64,000 bases of DNA from Leptospira licerasiae serovar Varillal str. VAR 010 (GCF_000244755.1 NZ_AHOO02000008.1:1-64000); one strand, 5' to 3'. Shown: positions 18,553 to 28,921, numbered from the stretch's first letter. Numbers and translations are program-made. Notes: generated by a model not told the origin, from the sequence alone.

Positions 18553-21500
18553 TTATTCTTTCTCTAACCAGTAATAGAAGACTGGTAAGATAATTAGAGT
18601 CAAAATCGTTGATGAAACAATTCCTCCAATCACAACTGTCGCTAAAGGTTTTTGAACTTCTGAACCGAGTCCTGATCCGAACGCCATCGGCAAAAATCCG
18701 AAAGAGGCTACTAGAGCGGTCATGATAACCGGCCGAATCCGACTAGTTGCTCCTTCAGTTACAGCCTGTTCAACTGTCACTTTAGGATTGTCTCTTAACC
18801 GATGAATCGTATCTAATTTTACCAATCCATTCAATACTGCAATTCCGGATAATGCGATAAAGCCTACATATGCAGATACGCTTAAAACCATTCCTCTAAA
18901 GAATAGAAACCATATCCCTCCTGTTAAAGCAAATGGAACACAGAAGAATACAAGTATTGCTTGGCGGAATGATCCAAGACCCATGTATAGAACTACGAAT
19001 ATCATAAAGAGTGTTGAAGGAATGATCACCAATAGCTTGGTTTTTGCACTTTCAAGATTCTTTATTTGCCCTCCCCAAAATACAGAGTATCCAGGAGGTA
19101 TTTGCAGAGAATTTACCTTGTCCTTAGCTTCTTGATAGAAGCTCTCCAAATCTCTTCCTCTTAAATTTACAGACACCGCAACGAAACGCCTTGCTTGATT
19201 TCGAGAAATTGTCATCACCTTTTCGGTCTTTTCTATCGAAGACATTAAACGGATTGGAAGCATCCCACCATCTTGTGTACCAATGTTTATATTGGCAATT
19301 TCCGCCTCACGATTTCTAAAATCTTCAGATAACCACATTTTGATTGGGAATCGCAGCTCTTCTTCGTAGTAACCTCCTACCTCGAAACCGCTCATCGTTG
19401 CCTCAACAGAAGCGTTCAAGGCAGGCAAATCAACATCATAATAATTTAATTTAACTAAATCCGGAACAATATCAATTACCTTGGCCTTTCTCAAAGCCAT
19501 AATCGGATCTAATTCTACCTCTTCAGCTCCCCTTATACTTTCCAATGTATTCTTCAAAGTCTCTTGCAATTCAAATAATACATTCAGGTCCTTTCCTAAA
19601 ATCCTAACGCTGATATCTGCCCGACTCCCCTCCATTAATTCGTTAAATCGCGCCTCTAATGGTTGGCTCAATGTTAACTCCGACTCTGGAAATTTTTCAG
19701 ATACAGTTGTGTGTATTTTATCTAAAAAGGCTTCCCATTTCTCAGTCACCAAGAGATCGGACAGTGATTCTTTTTTCAGAATGATAAAGGTATCTGCGTT
19801 AAACGGCCCCATTGGGTCGTTAGCTACAGAACTCGTTCCTACCCTTGAAAAAACACCTTGAACTTCGGGAAGAGTTAAGAGCAGTTTCTCAACCTCTTTT
19901 TGTTCCCTAATACTTTCCTCGATGCTCACATTGCCTTCTCGAACAATAACAAGCATCAAGTCCCCTTCAGTAAGTTTTGGCAAAAATACAGTCCCTAAAC
20001 GAGTGTATAAAAATCCTGAAAGAAGAAAGAAAAACAGTGATGAGAGAGCAATCATCTTAGGTCTTTCGAGCATCTTTGGTAAAAAATTTCTATACCACGT
20101 CACGAACTTACTTTCTTTCTCTGCATGAACATTCTTACTGTTTGGCGTCATAAAGAAATACAGCAACGGAGGAAGAAAGAATATAGCAAGAATCAAGCTA
20201 AACCCTAAAGCTAACAGGACTGTCTCTGCCATTGGTCGAAACATCTTGCCTGGAATACCGTCCAAACTCAAAATAGGAAGATACACCAACATAATAACAA
20301 TAATCCCAAAAGTCACAGGTTTCAAAACCTCAATCGAGGATTGAAAAATTATCTGCCTCTTCTCTGCGTTATTAGAATAGGATTGCTTTTCGAATCTAGA
20401 CAATACGCTTTCTGCAATTACAATTGAGGCATCTACTAAAAGACCGAAATCAATTGCCCCGAGACTCATTAGGTTTGCAGAAATCCCAAAGTATTTCATA
20501 CCGAGAGATGCGAGTAGCATAGAACCGGGAATTATAGAAGCGACGATTACTGCTGCTCTCCAATTTCTAAGAATGAAGAACAACGTAATGATTACAAGAA
20601 TTGCACCTTCTCCTAGATTTCTTAATACAGTATTAATTGTTGCATTTATTAGAAAAGATCTCTCCAAAAGAACACTAACTTCTACATCCTGAGGAAGAGT
20701 CAGCTTTTGGACAGCTTGATTAAGTTCATCATTCACTCTTTCACTATTCTCGCCTCTTAGCATTAAGGCAGTTCCGAGAATTATTTCTTTTCCTCCGGCA
20801 GTTGCTCCTCCGAGTCTGAATTTTCCATGTTCTTTTACTTCTGCAATGTCCGATACACGTATAGCACCACCGCTTGCCATTCTTTGTACAGGAATCTTTT
20901 CAATTTCTTGCAAATGGTTTTTTATTCCATTAATCCTAACGATCGCAATCTCCTTACCTCTCGAAATGATCCCACCACTAAAATTCTCTCCTAATGTAGA
21001 GAGAGTCTCGATCAGCTTGTCAATAGTAAGACCCCATCTTGCCATCTTGGAAGGAACTAAATCGATATGTATTTCCTTTTCATATCCGCCGTTCGAATCC
21101 ACTTCCACAATACCAGGAACCATGGATTTTAATTGGGGACGGACTACATAATCTTGAATAGTTCTCAGATATAATAGCCTCTTCTCATCTGTCATCTTTT
21201 CCAATTCTGAACCGGGTTTAGCTTGAACTGAATAGAAAAATATTTCACCTAAACCAGTAGAGTTAGGTGCAACTTCCGGTGAAACATCATCCGGGAGTTT
21301 ATTTTTGGCACTCGATAACCTCTCTAATACAAGAGACCTTGCCAAATATATATCCGTACCTTCTTTAAAGATTAAAGTTAAATTAGAAAGTCCGAATTTA
21401 GAAACAGAACGAATATCAATTAAATTAGGCAACCCCATCAATTCCGTCTCTAGAGGAAAGGTAACAAGCTTCTCTACTCTCTCCGGGTCTAACGGCCCGG

Positions 21501-21657
21501 TATTTGTAGTTACAATAACCTGTACATTTGTAATATCCGGCACAGCGTCTATTGGCACCTGCTTAAGATTAAAGAAAGAATAAATAAAAAGAAATAATAC
21601 GATCCCTATAGATAGAATCGAATTATTTAGAACCGTATTTAAAAGTTTGCTCAGCAT
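18553..21657 (-). CDS. CzcA/CusA-family heavy-metal RND efflux pump
   Basis: The 1034-residue protein is an inner-membrane proton-driven antiporter of the HME-RND family and has the usual length. The N-terminus has the first TM helix followed by Ala-Val-Pro-Asp-Ile-Thr-Asn-Val-Gln. TM4 carries Asp-Phe-Gly-Leu-Leu-Val-Asp-Ala, the proton-relay region. A typical RND repeat with a second set of TM helices ends at residue ~1030. Such pumps export Zn, Cd, Co, Ni or Cu/Ag through a periplasmic adaptor and a TolC-type channel. The start is supported by GGAG 9 bases upstream, and the gene overlaps the TolC-type gene by 35 bp. No adaptor (CzcB/CusB) gene is present in the window. Confidence 0.95.
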   Translation of the reverse strand: MLSKLLNTVLNNSILSIGIVLFLFIYSFFNLKQVPIDAVPDITNVQVIVTTNTGPLDPERVEKLVTFPLETELMGLPNLIDIRSVSKFGLSNLTLIFKEGTDIYLARSLVLERLSSAKNKLPDDVSPEVAPNSTGLGEIFFYSVQAKPGSELEKMTDEKRLLYLRTIQDYVVRPQLKSMVPGIVEVDSNGGYEKEIHIDLVPSKMARWGLTIDKLIETLSTLGENFSGGIISRGKEIAIVRINGIKNHLQEIEKIPVQRMASGGAIRVSDIAEVKEHGKFRLGGATAGGKEIILGTALMLRGENSERVNDELNQAVQKLTLPQDVEVSVLLERSFLINATINTVLRNLGEGAILVIITLFFILRNWRAAVIVASIIPGSMLLASLGMKYFGISANLMSLGAIDFGLLVDASIVIAESVLSRFEKQSYSNNAEKRQIIFQSSIEVLKPVTFGIIVIMLVYLPILSLDGIPGKMFRPMAETVLLALGFSLILAIFFLPPLLYFFMTPNSKNVHAEKESKFVTWYRNFLPKMLERPKMIALSSLFFFLLSGFLYTRLGTVFLPKLTEGDLMLVIVREGNVSIEESIREQKEVEKLLLTLPEVQGVFSRVGTSSVANDPMGPFNADTFIILKKESLSDLLVTEKWEAFLDKIHTTVSEKFPESELTLSQPLEARFNELMEGSRADISVRILGKDLNVLFELQETLKNTLESIRGAEEVELDPIMALRKAKVIDIVPDLVKLNYYDVDLPALNASVEATMSGFEVGGYYEEELRFPIKMWLSEDFRNREAEIANINIGTQDGGMLPIRLMSSIEKTEKVMTISRNQARRFVAVSVNLRGRDLESFYQEAKDKVNSLQIPPGYSVFWGGQIKNLESAKTKLLVIIPSTLFMIFVVLYMGLGSFRQAILVFFCVPFALTGGIWFLFFRGMVLSVSAYVGFIALSGIAVLNGLVKLDTIHRLRDNPKVTVEQAVTEGATSRIRPVIMTALVASFGFLPMAFGSGLGSEVQKPLATVVIGGIVSSTILTLIILPVFYYWLEKE

Positions 21658-22963
21658 TTTTCAATACTCCTATAATGTCTTTTTCATTGGTGATATATAG
21701 AAGATTGAGAAATGCTTCTATATGCGTTTGTTGCGCATCCAATATGGCATGGTATGTTTCGTGAAGTTGATTCTCCAACTCCAGATAACTTAAAATTTGA
21801 ATCCGAGATCTGGAAAATTCAGTATCCGCGAAGGTAAGGTCATTCTCAATTTCTTCCAGCTTAGACAAATCGAATAATTTAATATTAACTTTCGATTTCT
21901 CATATTCCAAAATTGTTTGCCGAAGATTCATTCTAATTAGATTCTCTTGCTGCAGTACGTTATTCGATTTTGCGTCCAAATTTTTTGCAGCGGAGGCAAC
22001 TTTATTTTGATATTGATCCCATACTGGAACCCTGAACTTTAAACCCACATCGAAATATCTGTTTGCAACCCCAGATTTATCTTCTCCAACCTGGCCAATC
22101 ACTGCATAGTCGGGATATTTTTCCAAACTAGCTAAGCGATATTCAGTTCTTGCTTTCTCTACTTCTCCTCTTGCAGTCAATAGCATCGGGTTGTTATCAA
22201 TGGCTTTTTTTTCCAAATCGCTTTGATCAAAACGAATCCCGTCTTTAAAAAAGGGCAAAGACAACAAAGGAACCGAATCAAATCTAAGATACAAATTCAT
22301 TGATTCGTAATTCTTTGAGGAGAGTAACTCTAAATCATTAAAATGTTTCTTTAAAGTCAGTATCCTTCTTTCCAAAATGAATAAATCAGTTTTGGCTTGA
22401 GGAGTTATAAAAGGTCTTGATCTGATATAATTTTCGATTATAGCAAGTCTACGTAGCCTCTCTTTCACATGGCCTCTATTTATATCAGCCATAAGATATC
22501 GATAAGCAAATTTTACTGCATTCAGTCGCACTGAGTTTGTAGCTTCAATAACTTGTATTTCTTTAATCTTGGAATCATTATCCACTAAGAGTTGTTTTAA
22601 CTCTTTTCTTCCGGGGAAATAAATAGGCTGCTCTACTTGAAAAGAATATTCAAAGCCGGACTCATTTGCAGCCTTTCTCTGACCATAATCCATGGATAGA
22701 ATGGGGTTCTGAGTCATCCCCTCTTGCCTCTTTCTAAAATAAAGGCTTTCTAAGTCTGAGCTTAAAGAGAGAAGTAATGGTGAATTGCGTTCTGCAATTT
22801 CGACAACATTCTCCATTGTAATCTTTGCCGATTTTTTCTCTGCAGGTTCAGCTCCAAAATTAGGAACAACACTTAAAGAGAAAAATATGATCGATAAAAC
22901 GAATTTGTTTAAATTAATAATTCTATAGAGGTAAATATTCCTCTTAAATAAATAGCAGTACAC
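21623..22963 (-). CDS. TolC-family outer-membrane efflux protein (CzcC/CusC-like)
   Basis: The 446-residue product has an N-terminal signal (about residues 15-40), then the two long alpha-helical repeats of the outer-membrane efflux protein family. Residues around 50-75 ([10 protein letters not shown]) and 230-290 show the repeated motif. It would form the trimeric tunnel for the adjacent RND pump, whose gene it overlaps by 35 bp. The start is a GTG at 22963; a clear GGAGG six bases upstream decides it. A hairpin lies directly 5' of that site. No lipobox is obvious. Confidence 0.9.
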   Translation of the reverse strand: MYCYLFKRNIYLYRIINLNKFVLSIIFFSLSVVPNFGAEPAEKKSAKITMENVVEIAERNSPLLLSLSSDLESLYFRKRQEGMTQNPILSMDYGQRKAANESGFEYSFQVEQPIYFPGRKELKQLLVDNDSKIKEIQVIEATNSVRLNAVKFAYRYLMADINRGHVKERLRRLAIIENYIRSRPFITPQAKTDLFILERRILTLKKHFNDLELLSSKNYESMNLYLRFDSVPLLSLPFFKDGIRFDQSDLEKKAIDNNPMLLTARGEVEKARTEYRLASLEKYPDYAVIGQVGEDKSGVANRYFDVGLKFRVPVWDQYQNKVASAAKNLDAKSNNVLQQENLIRMNLRQTILEYEKSKVNIKLFDLSKLEEIENDLTFADTEFSRSRIQILSYLELENQLHETYHAILDAQQTHIEAFLNLLYITNEKDIIGVLKNAEQTFKYGSK

Positions 22964-22972
22964 AGCTAACCT

Positions 22973-23005
22973 CCACGTTTTAAACTTAACTGTCTAAAAA
23001 CGTGG
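22973..23005 (-). promoter_or_regulatory. Hairpin just upstream of the TolC-type ribosome binding site
   Basis: Arms CCACGTTTT (22973-22981) and AAAACGTGG (22997-23005) pair perfectly across a 15-base loop. In the minus-strand transcript the stem abuts, and shares two G residues with, the GGAGG that precedes the GTG start at 22963. It may modulate initiation or stabilise the downstream mRNA. Confidence 0.45.
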
Positions 23006-23009
23006 ATAT

Positions 23010-23402
23010 TTAAATTAGAATTCGGATGGTATTAAGGCTAAAGATCGGATCAGAATGGACATCAATTGGAAAGATCGAATCTCGCAACTCTGAAATAGCA
23101 ATTTCGATATTTAACAACGAATCTACAAAAAATATATAACTGCTTAGAAATGAAAGATGAGCAAAAGAGCTAAAAAACTTCTCTTTGTACGATATGTTTA
23201 TACTACCAGTATCCCATTCGCAATCAGACTCCTCTTGCGGCGCTGAAGGCTCATGAGACAAATCCGAACCATGCATTTCACTTAATTCAATAGGACTCAC
23301 CGAATCAAATCTGCATAACCTATTACAATTAATAGATAAAATACATGCAGAAAGGAACGATAAGCTTAACAGAATTTTATGCAAGCTCGGAATCATAATC
23401 AA
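23010..23402 (-). CDS. Small lipoprotein at head of metal-efflux operon
   Basis: The 130-residue product has a hydrophobic signal with a Ser-Ile-Asn-Cys lipobox near residue 26. The mature part begins with Cys-Asn-Arg-Leu-Cys and has a Glu/Asp/His-rich segment (His-Gly-Ser-Asp-Leu-Ser-His) that could bind metal. It is the first gene of the minus-strand efflux operon, 46 bp before the TolC-type gene. In other czc-type operons small periplasmic metal-binding or regulatory proteins occupy this position, but no sequence match to a named family is seen. Confidence 0.55.
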   Translation of the reverse strand: MIMIPSLHKILLSLSFLSACILSINCNRLCRFDSVSPIELSEMHGSDLSHEPSAPQEESDCEWDTGSINISYKEKFFSSFAHLSFLSSYIFFVDSLLNIEIAISELRDSIFPIDVHSDPIFSLNTIRILI

Positions 23403-23810
23403 AACTTTAGACGGACTAAAAGTTTGTAAATAACAAATTATTTAAAACTAATTAGCCCCAAAGGCGATAATGATAATTCAGAATCAAATTTGTATGAGTT
23501 ATAATATATATAGCGAAAATCAATAAAAACGGCCCGAATCCTGAATTCCAGCGTATCTGAAACAATTATATGAATAGAAATGAAAGGATTATCTATTTCT
23601 AATTTATTCAAATTCGGATAGAAGGTTAACCTAAATCAATAAAATTCGATTCTTCTCTTTGAAATAATAACTAACAATGCGTTCTAAATAGATCTGTATC
23701 GATTTATCTACAAGTTTGCTAAAAACGATTTCATTATACGATTATAGCCGTATTAATAATTCCTACTCTATCAAAACTATAAATTACTCTTAAACTCATT
23801 CAAAGCTCGT
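23403..23810. other. Divergent intergenic region of the metal module
   Basis: About 400 bp separate the two arms of the module and should contain both promoters. A short dyad (AAACTTT ... AAAGTTT, about 23402-23425) lies just before the minus-strand operon and could be an operator. No metal-sensing regulator gene (MerR, ArsR or two-component) is present here or elsewhere in the window. Confidence 0.4.
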
Positions 23811-24335
23811 TTGTATTTTTTGTTTGACGAATTAAACTCGGCCAAGGATTTCTTCAATCATTCGGAATTGCATTTAAATTTGTTTCTACTCAATTTAATA
23901 AAATCAATTCTATTCCTTGCATTGACTCCCGGACTACTTGTGCCTAACGAAGGATTTATCTGGGAAAAATTGTTTTCGAAAAGCCGAATCTGCAACTGTA
24001 ATCATAATTCAAAACGAGATATCCATGCAAGCGCAGAAGACGATTTCTTTCGTAACATTCGTCTGGTGAATACAAGTTTCACCGAAAAAACGAACCGACC
24101 CAATTGCCATTCACATCCGGAAAGCCCTGTTCACGAATGCGCTTGTAAAAAGGAAAAATCAGATCCTTTCTTCTCACAAATACGTCTTATCTCTCATTAT
24201 GTTATCGCTTCCAAAATTTCCCTGAGTCCTGTCATAGAATATTCCTTTCCGATGAAAGGCATAGACTTTGCAAAACTAACTTTAGCTCACGGAAAAAGAC
24301 TCAAACGACCACCTAAATCAATTTACATATCTTAA
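23811..24335 (+). CDS. Cys/His-rich putative metal-binding protein
   Basis: This open frame of up to 174 codons has a hydrophobic segment (about residues 22-45) likely to be a signal or anchor. Two Cys/His clusters follow: Cys-Asn-Cys-Asn-His near 61-65, and Cys-His-Ser-His-Pro with His-Glu-Cys-Ala-Cys near 100-113. These clusters, next to an efflux pump, suggest periplasmic or membrane-bound binding of a soft metal ion. The start is uncertain: the longest form begins at a TTG without a ribosome binding site, and a later TTG is possible. No named family is recognised. Confidence 0.5.
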   Translation: MYFLFDELNSAKDFFNHSELHLNLFLLNLIKSILFLALTPGLLVPNEGFIWEKLFSKSRICNCNHNSKRDIHASAEDDFFRNIRLVNTSFTEKTNRPNCHSHPESPVHECACKKEKSDPFFSQIRLISHYVIASKISLSPVIEYSFPMKGIDFAKLTLAHGKRLKRPPKSIYIS

Positions 24336-24414
24336 TTCCAATTTCGCTTTCGGAAGTTCGCAAGTAACGTCCGGAGTAATTTTTAAACAACTTATAATAT
24401 TCAGGAATATAAAT

Positions 24415-25194
24415 ATGTTATTTCGTTATATACAGATGACTGCGGTCACTCTATCTCTATTCATCTTTAATTGTTCTCAACTTGGATTCGTTCCTAAAGA
24501 AGAATCTTCAAATCAAATACTAATGCAAACTCTCTTTGGAATCTCCACCGAAGAAGGATGTTCGATCAAAAATCTTTCGCCCATTTCGAATACCCTCTCC
24601 TATTTAATCCCGCAAAGAATTGGCTATGATTTGTATAATTGTTCGCCTGCCGATCTGAAAAGTTTGGGATTGATTGGGAATCTATCCGAATTGGCGGAAG
24701 GCATTAGCGGAAATTCTTCGAACGCGAACTTTTATAGCTCGGGTAATATCGCTTTACCAAGCTCTAACGGCGGAACAAATCTTGAGGTTTCCTTCTCTCT
24801 AAAATCCGGAGGCAGTCTTACTACCTATGTTTATGGATCTGGAAATCCAATCTCCGGACCAGCAATTCGTTTAAGTGATTCGAGTCGGGAACAATTCTAT
24901 TCAAGTATGACCAACGATTTCGAAACGATTAGCCAAAGCACATCCGCCTTAACTTCGAATACGAATCATATATACTGTATAGACTTCCAATATGCCAACT
25001 CCGAACAGTGGATCAATGCTTGGCCAAAGAAATGTTCTCAGATTTCGCAATCCGAACGTAACTCGATGATGATGTTCCCGGTAATGCAAATGATGGATGT
25101 CCCATCCTATTCGGGAAGTCGCATCGGTTTCGTACTCAACGGAGCCAAACTTACCTCTTTTGCGATCGGATCGATTATATCACAAGTCGATTGA
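24415..25194 (+). CDS. Hypothetical lipoprotein of metal module
   Basis: The 259-residue product has a signal with a Phe-Ile-Phe-Asn-Cys lipobox near residue 20. The mature part has Cys residues near 49, 75, 187 and 207, a Ser/Gly-rich centre, and a Met-rich segment (Met-Met-Met-Phe-Pro-Val-Met-Gln-Met-Met-Asp, near 223-233), often a sign of copper or silver handling. AGGA precedes the ATG by 7-8 bases. It is followed by a hairpin and then the outer-membrane protein gene, with which it probably forms an operon. Confidence 0.6.
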   Translation: MLFRYIQMTAVTLSLFIFNCSQLGFVPKEESSNQILMQTLFGISTEEGCSIKNLSPISNTLSYLIPQRIGYDLYNCSPADLKSLGLIGNLSELAEGISGNSSNANFYSSGNIALPSSNGGTNLEVSFSLKSGGSLTTYVYGSGNPISGPAIRLSDSSREQFYSSMTNDFETISQSTSALTSNTNHIYCIDFQYANSEQWINAWPKKCSQISQSERNSMMMFPVMQMMDVPSYSGSRIGFVLNGAKLTSFAIGSIISQVD

Positions 25195-25204
25195 TCATCC
25201 TAAA

Positions 25205-25230
25205 TGAGGGTCGCTTCATAGCGGCCCTCA
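25205..25230 (+). terminator. Intergenic hairpin (attenuator or terminator)
   Basis: TGAGGGTCGC (25205-25214) pairs with GCGGCCCTCA (25221-25230) with one wobble, around a 6-base loop, and is followed by TTCTT. The U tract is short, so it may only partly reduce expression of the next gene. Confidence 0.55.
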
Positions 25231-25250
25231 TTCTTGATTCGGAGTTAAAA

Positions 25251-26411
25251 ATGAAACATTATATTATTCTTTTCCTTCTTCTTCTGCATATTTCTTTCCA
25301 AAGCCTCTTACCTGTAGAACCGGAAAATTCCAAAACGGTCATCGAAGAAGATCCTCATGCGCAACATCGTAAGGCAACCTCACAAGAACAGTCCCACAGC
25401 CACGGAACCAGAGCGGACGAAATCGCACCTGCAGGATTAATGTTTCCGCATGTTCACAAGAAAGATTCCTGGTTATTAGATTTCCGTTATATGGGAATGA
25501 ACATGTCAGGTTTATTGAATGGAAGTAAATCGATGGGAACTTATGAGGCTCTTTGGTTTCCACAATTCGACCCTAGCGTATCCATGCCAACGGGAAGTTT
25601 GTTAACCGGAGGACCGAGCATTCCCCAAACCTCCGTCAACGGTTATCGATATATGTCCGTTCCCAAGACTATGCTCATGGAAAGTTACATGACAAGTGCA
25701 ATGTACGGGCTGTCAGATGATACGATGGTAATGTTTATGGTGCCGGTCTTACGAAACCAAATGATGATGGAGACAAGTAATTTTGACTCCTCCCAAATGA
25801 AATCGGCAGGTGTCGGAGATATTTCCTTTTCAGCAGCACATCGTGTTTTCCAACGAAACAACAATGAGTTTTTCTTAAACTTTGGAATCTCCCTACCTAC
25901 AGGATCAATCGATCAAAGAGATTGGATGCCGATGATGGGAGATCAAAAAGTTCCCTACAATATGCAGCTTGGGACAGGAACAATCAATTACTTACCCGGA
26001 ATCGCGTATTCAGGGAAGTCTGATCGATTTTCCTGGGGTCTTGGAGCTAATGCAAATCTACGCAGTTCAAAAAACGAGAACCAATATCGTTTTGGAAATA
26101 TCTATGATATTAATTCTTGGATCGCCTACTCTATCTTTTCTTGGACGAGTATTTCAATTCGAGTTCAAGCTAGCTATTGGGAGAATATAAAAGGAAGAGA
26201 CGGCTCCCTGGATCCGAAAATGGATCCACAGAATGATCCGAATCGGCAGGGAGGAAACAGAACGGACTTACTTCTCGGTATGAATTTTCTTGTAGTCGAA
26301 CGGATTCGATTCGGATTCGAAACTGGAAAACCTTTCCATCAGCATTTGAATGGGCCTCAATTGGCCATGCAAACTCTTTTCAATACCTTCCTTCGGTTTG
26401 ATCTGAATTGA
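25251..26411 (+). CDS. Outer-membrane beta-barrel protein, His/Met-rich (metal module)
   Basis: The product has about 386 residues from the ATG at 25251, chosen because GGAG lies 7 bases upstream and a clean signal peptide (Ile-Ile-Leu-Phe-Leu-Leu-Leu-Leu) follows it. An in-frame upstream start at 25191 lacks both. The mature N-terminus is His-rich (His-Ala-Gln-His, then His-Ser-His-Gly, then His-Val-His). The rest shows alternating aromatic beta-strands with Met-rich loops (Met-Gly-Met-Asn-Met-Ser) and ends in Phe-Asp-Leu-Asn, as expected for a barrel of the broad MetA/transporter type. A metal-binding or metal-conducting role is inferred from composition and context. Confidence 0.65.
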   Translation: MKHYIILFLLLLHISFQSLLPVEPENSKTVIEEDPHAQHRKATSQEQSHSHGTRADEIAPAGLMFPHVHKKDSWLLDFRYMGMNMSGLLNGSKSMGTYEALWFPQFDPSVSMPTGSLLTGGPSIPQTSVNGYRYMSVPKTMLMESYMTSAMYGLSDDTMVMFMVPVLRNQMMMETSNFDSSQMKSAGVGDISFSAAHRVFQRNNNEFFLNFGISLPTGSIDQRDWMPMMGDQKVPYNMQLGTGTINYLPGIAYSGKSDRFSWGLGANANLRSSKNENQYRFGNIYDINSWIAYSIFSWTSISIRVQASYWENIKGRDGSLDPKMDPQNDPNRQGGNRTDLLLGMNFLVVERIRFGFETGKPFHQHLNGPQLAMQTLFNTFLRFDLN

Positions 26412-26452
26412 TATATAGTAAATAAAAATTTTATTTCTTGCAATGTAATGTG

Positions 26453-26478
26453 GCCGGGTCTAAAACATCCGGCTTTTT
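26453..26478 (+). terminator. Rho-independent terminator
   Basis: GCCGGGT (26453-26459) and ATCCGGC (26467-26473) form a stem with one mismatch, followed directly by five T. It lies 41 bp after the outer-membrane protein gene and closes the plus-strand arm of the metal module. Confidence 0.75.
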
Positions 26479-26536
26479 GAAAACGTGTAGTATATTATAA
26501 TATTTAATCTTTCTAAATTAGCACAATTTCCGATGA

Positions 26537-26560
26537 GACAGATTCCCCATTATGGGAAGT
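26537..26560 (+). repeat. 24-bp flank repeat, right copy
   Basis: The sequence matches 16542-16565 at 22 of 24 positions in direct orientation. It lies just outside the metal-module terminator and just before the IS left end. Confidence 0.65.
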
Positions 26561-26580
26561 TACCTATTGCATCACGTAAT

Positions 26581-28040
26581 AATCTACTCCAAATGAATCT
26601 GGAAAATCAGATAAAAATCTACTCCAAATCTTAAGAATCAAACGTATTACAATCTCCTCTTTCTATGGTTGAGGTTGCAATATGAGACTGAATCTACAGG
26701 AGAAACGAATGGTTTCCAAGATCTTCAAGGAGAGATACCGTTGGGCTTTCAAGAAAGAAAAAAGTCTGATCCTAGATGAGTTCATAAAAGTCACAGGTTA
26801 CAATCGATCGTACGCGAGAACCGTTCTCCGAATTACCAAATCAAAGAACTCCAAGCACCCTCGAAAAAAGAATCCTATCTATGATGATGAAGTTAAAAAA
26901 GCAATTGAATTCCTTTGGGAAGTTCTAGATCGGATTTGTTCCAAAAGATTAAAAGCGGCCATTCCCGAAATTTTAAAACAAATCGAAGAATTTCAAAGCT
27001 ATCCTTTAGAAAAGCATGTGAAAGCAAAATTACTAACAATTAGCTCCGCGACCATCGATCGGCTACTTAAACCGATCCGGTTTAAATTCAGAGGTCGAGG
27101 CACTTCTGTCACGAGACAACCTCGTTTTCTAATAGATAAAATACCGATTAAAACCTTTGGAGAATGGAAAGATACTCCTCCCGGCTTTACTCAAGTCGAT
27201 CTGATCGCTCATAATGGAGGAAATGTTTACGGTGGTTTCTTCTCGACTCTTTTTGCGACAGATGTTTGCACCGGATGGACAATTTGTATCCTAGTAAAGA
27301 ATAAGACCGAATTTCAAATGCTAAAGGCATTTTCCAGGCTCCGGAAGGCTTTCCCTTTCCCATTACGAGGAATTCACTCTGACAACGGTTCTGAATTCAT
27401 AAACGATACAATCTTAAGGTTCTCTGAAAAATACAAACTCACTTTCACCCGAAGTCGGCCTTACAAGAAAAATGATAACCCCCATATTGAACAGAAAAAC
27501 TATTCAGTCGTTCGGAGAAACACCGGCTACTTAAGGCTTGATCAGCCCGAACACGCTGAGTGTCTGAAAACAATGTATTCTTATCTCAATCTGTATAATA
27601 ACTTCTTCCTACCAATTATGGTCCTAACAGAAAAACACCGCATAGGATCTAAAGGAATTCGAAAATATGACGAACCCAAATCCCCATACGCCCGAGTATT
27701 GAATCGTAAAGAAATACCTAAAATCTCTAAGAAAGAATTGATCTCTTTCTACCAGACTTTAAACATCTTCAAACTCAAAGAATAAATTAACCTTCTCCAG
27801 GCCCAAATCGTTCGATCTGCTGCCCCTATTAGAAATCCGGTAGAAAAGGTCAAAATACGTCGAAAAAAAGGAATTACTCACACGACTCCGGTTTGGAGAA
27901 GAGAAATGAATTCCGAAACAAAAAATCCCTTTATCGAAAGGCAACGAATCGAAGAACTTAGGCGAGCCACCCAAAAAGTCTGGAATAACAGAAAATAGTT
28001 TACTCTCTTATCTTTCGCCATGATATTTGGAGTAGATTTT
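26581..28040 (+). mobile_element. Insertion sequence with TCTACTCC terminal repeats (ISNCY/IS481-like)
   Basis: A transposase gene is flanked by inverted copies of a 15-base end, AAATCTACTCCAAAT. The left copy is at 26614-26628, with a second partial copy at 26581-26593; the right copy is at 28026-28040 in inverse orientation. The doubled left end is unusual. The exact outer edge and target duplication are not resolved by eye. The element separates the metal module from the defence island. Confidence 0.6.
26682..27998 (+). pseudogene. DDE transposase interrupted by an in-frame stop
   Basis: The first part (367 codons) has an N-terminal helix-turn-helix region and an integrase core. The catalytic residues are Asp in Gln-Val-Asp-Leu-Ile (near 172), Asp in His-Ser-Asp-Asn-Gly-Ser-Glu-Phe (near 232) and Glu in Pro-His-Ile-Glu-Gln-Lys-Asn (near 270). 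This is the style of ISNCY/IS481-type enzymes. The frame meets TAA at 27783-27785, but the same frame stays open for 70 more codons to TAG at 27996-27998. These encode a basic C-terminal tail (Asn-Leu-Leu-Gln-Ala-Gln-Ile-Val-Arg), so a single nonsense change has probably cut the protein. The full length would be ~438 codons. Residual activity of the 367-residue form cannot be excluded. Confidence 0.7.
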
Positions 28041-28102
28041 TAATTGATTCTCCACTGCCATTTTGAGCAGGTTTTTACTGAAGCAAGTCGAGTTAAGTAT
28101 TT

Positions 28103-28912
28103 TTATAATAAGCGGTTCACTATGGGCAAATTTACAATATTATCTGAAATAGCAAATTTTAACTCCAATATTATACGAGATTTCTCCATCTTTGTTTCTA
28201 AATCATAGCGACCACTATCAACTTTACTCAAAACACCTTCGCTATTCGCTCTAAAAAACCCTGGGTCAGTCCCGAAAAGCTTCTGTATATGTTCTGAATC
28301 TTTTAATTTCCCTGAAATTAGAACGAGCGCGAACGTACTATCAATAACTTGTAAAATGTATCCAGCATTCCAGCCTACTGGGCTTGACTGAGAGACTAAT
28401 TTCCTCGAGTATTGATTGTATTTACATAGCTGCCCAATATTTAATTTTCCTTCCATTCGAAAAAGTCGAACTCGCCCCTCTACATAATCTAAAATTGATT
28501 GTGAGTCGTTTTCGTATGCATGATTTAAAGCAATCAATGCGCTTTCACTATTCTTAACTTTTTCCGAATCTGCTTTTTTCTCCTCGACCAAAACTAAATT
28601 CGATTTTATCCGCTGAAAAATCGCAGATACTTTCCCCAAAAGCATATCAGTTGTGGGCAGAATTAAAAACGAAAAGGTTAATCCGGATAGAAATGGCAAT
28701 CCGACTCTGAAACATTTTTCGACTTTCAGAATATTCAAGAACTCAGTCCAGCCGTTCACTGGATTATACTTATCAGGCCAAAACAGGCCGATGAGAATCT
28801 GAAACAACTTATCAGAGTTAATTAAGAAAAATGAAAATGCTATTGAACCAAATATTGGATGGCTAAAGCGGTCCGTAAAAGGCTTAGAAATTGTCTTCAA
28901 AAGTTCGCTCAT
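28103..28912 (-). CDS. Hypothetical two-TM membrane protein
   Basis: The 269-residue product has hydrophobic segments near residues 22-45 and 70-90, consistent with two membrane spans. A Lys/Glu-rich helical stretch follows (about 102-120), then a soluble C-terminal domain of ~150 residues. No known domain is recognised. The start codon is 9 bp after the stop of the GIY-YIG-like gene, so it appears to be the last gene of the minus-strand operon that begins at 34144. A membrane effector or helper of that operon is one possibility. Confidence 0.6.
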   Translation of the reverse strand: MSELLKTISKPFTDRFSHPIFGSIAFSFFLINSDKLFQILIGLFWPDKYNPVNGWTEFLNILKVEKCFRVGLPFLSGLTFSFLILPTTDMLLGKVSAIFQRIKSNLVLVEEKKADSEKVKNSESALIALNHAYENDSQSILDYVEGRVRLFRMEGKLNIGQLCKYNQYSRKLVSQSSPVGWNAGYILQVIDSTFALVLISGKLKDSEHIQKLFGTDPGFFRANSEGVLSKVDSGRYDLETKMEKSRIILELKFAISDNIVNLPIVNRLL

Positions 28913-28921
28913 AATTTCTTT

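Noticed and set aside
27759..27974. Minus-strand open frame after the transposase
   Set aside because: It lies opposite the continuation of the transposase frame, which has much better coding character.
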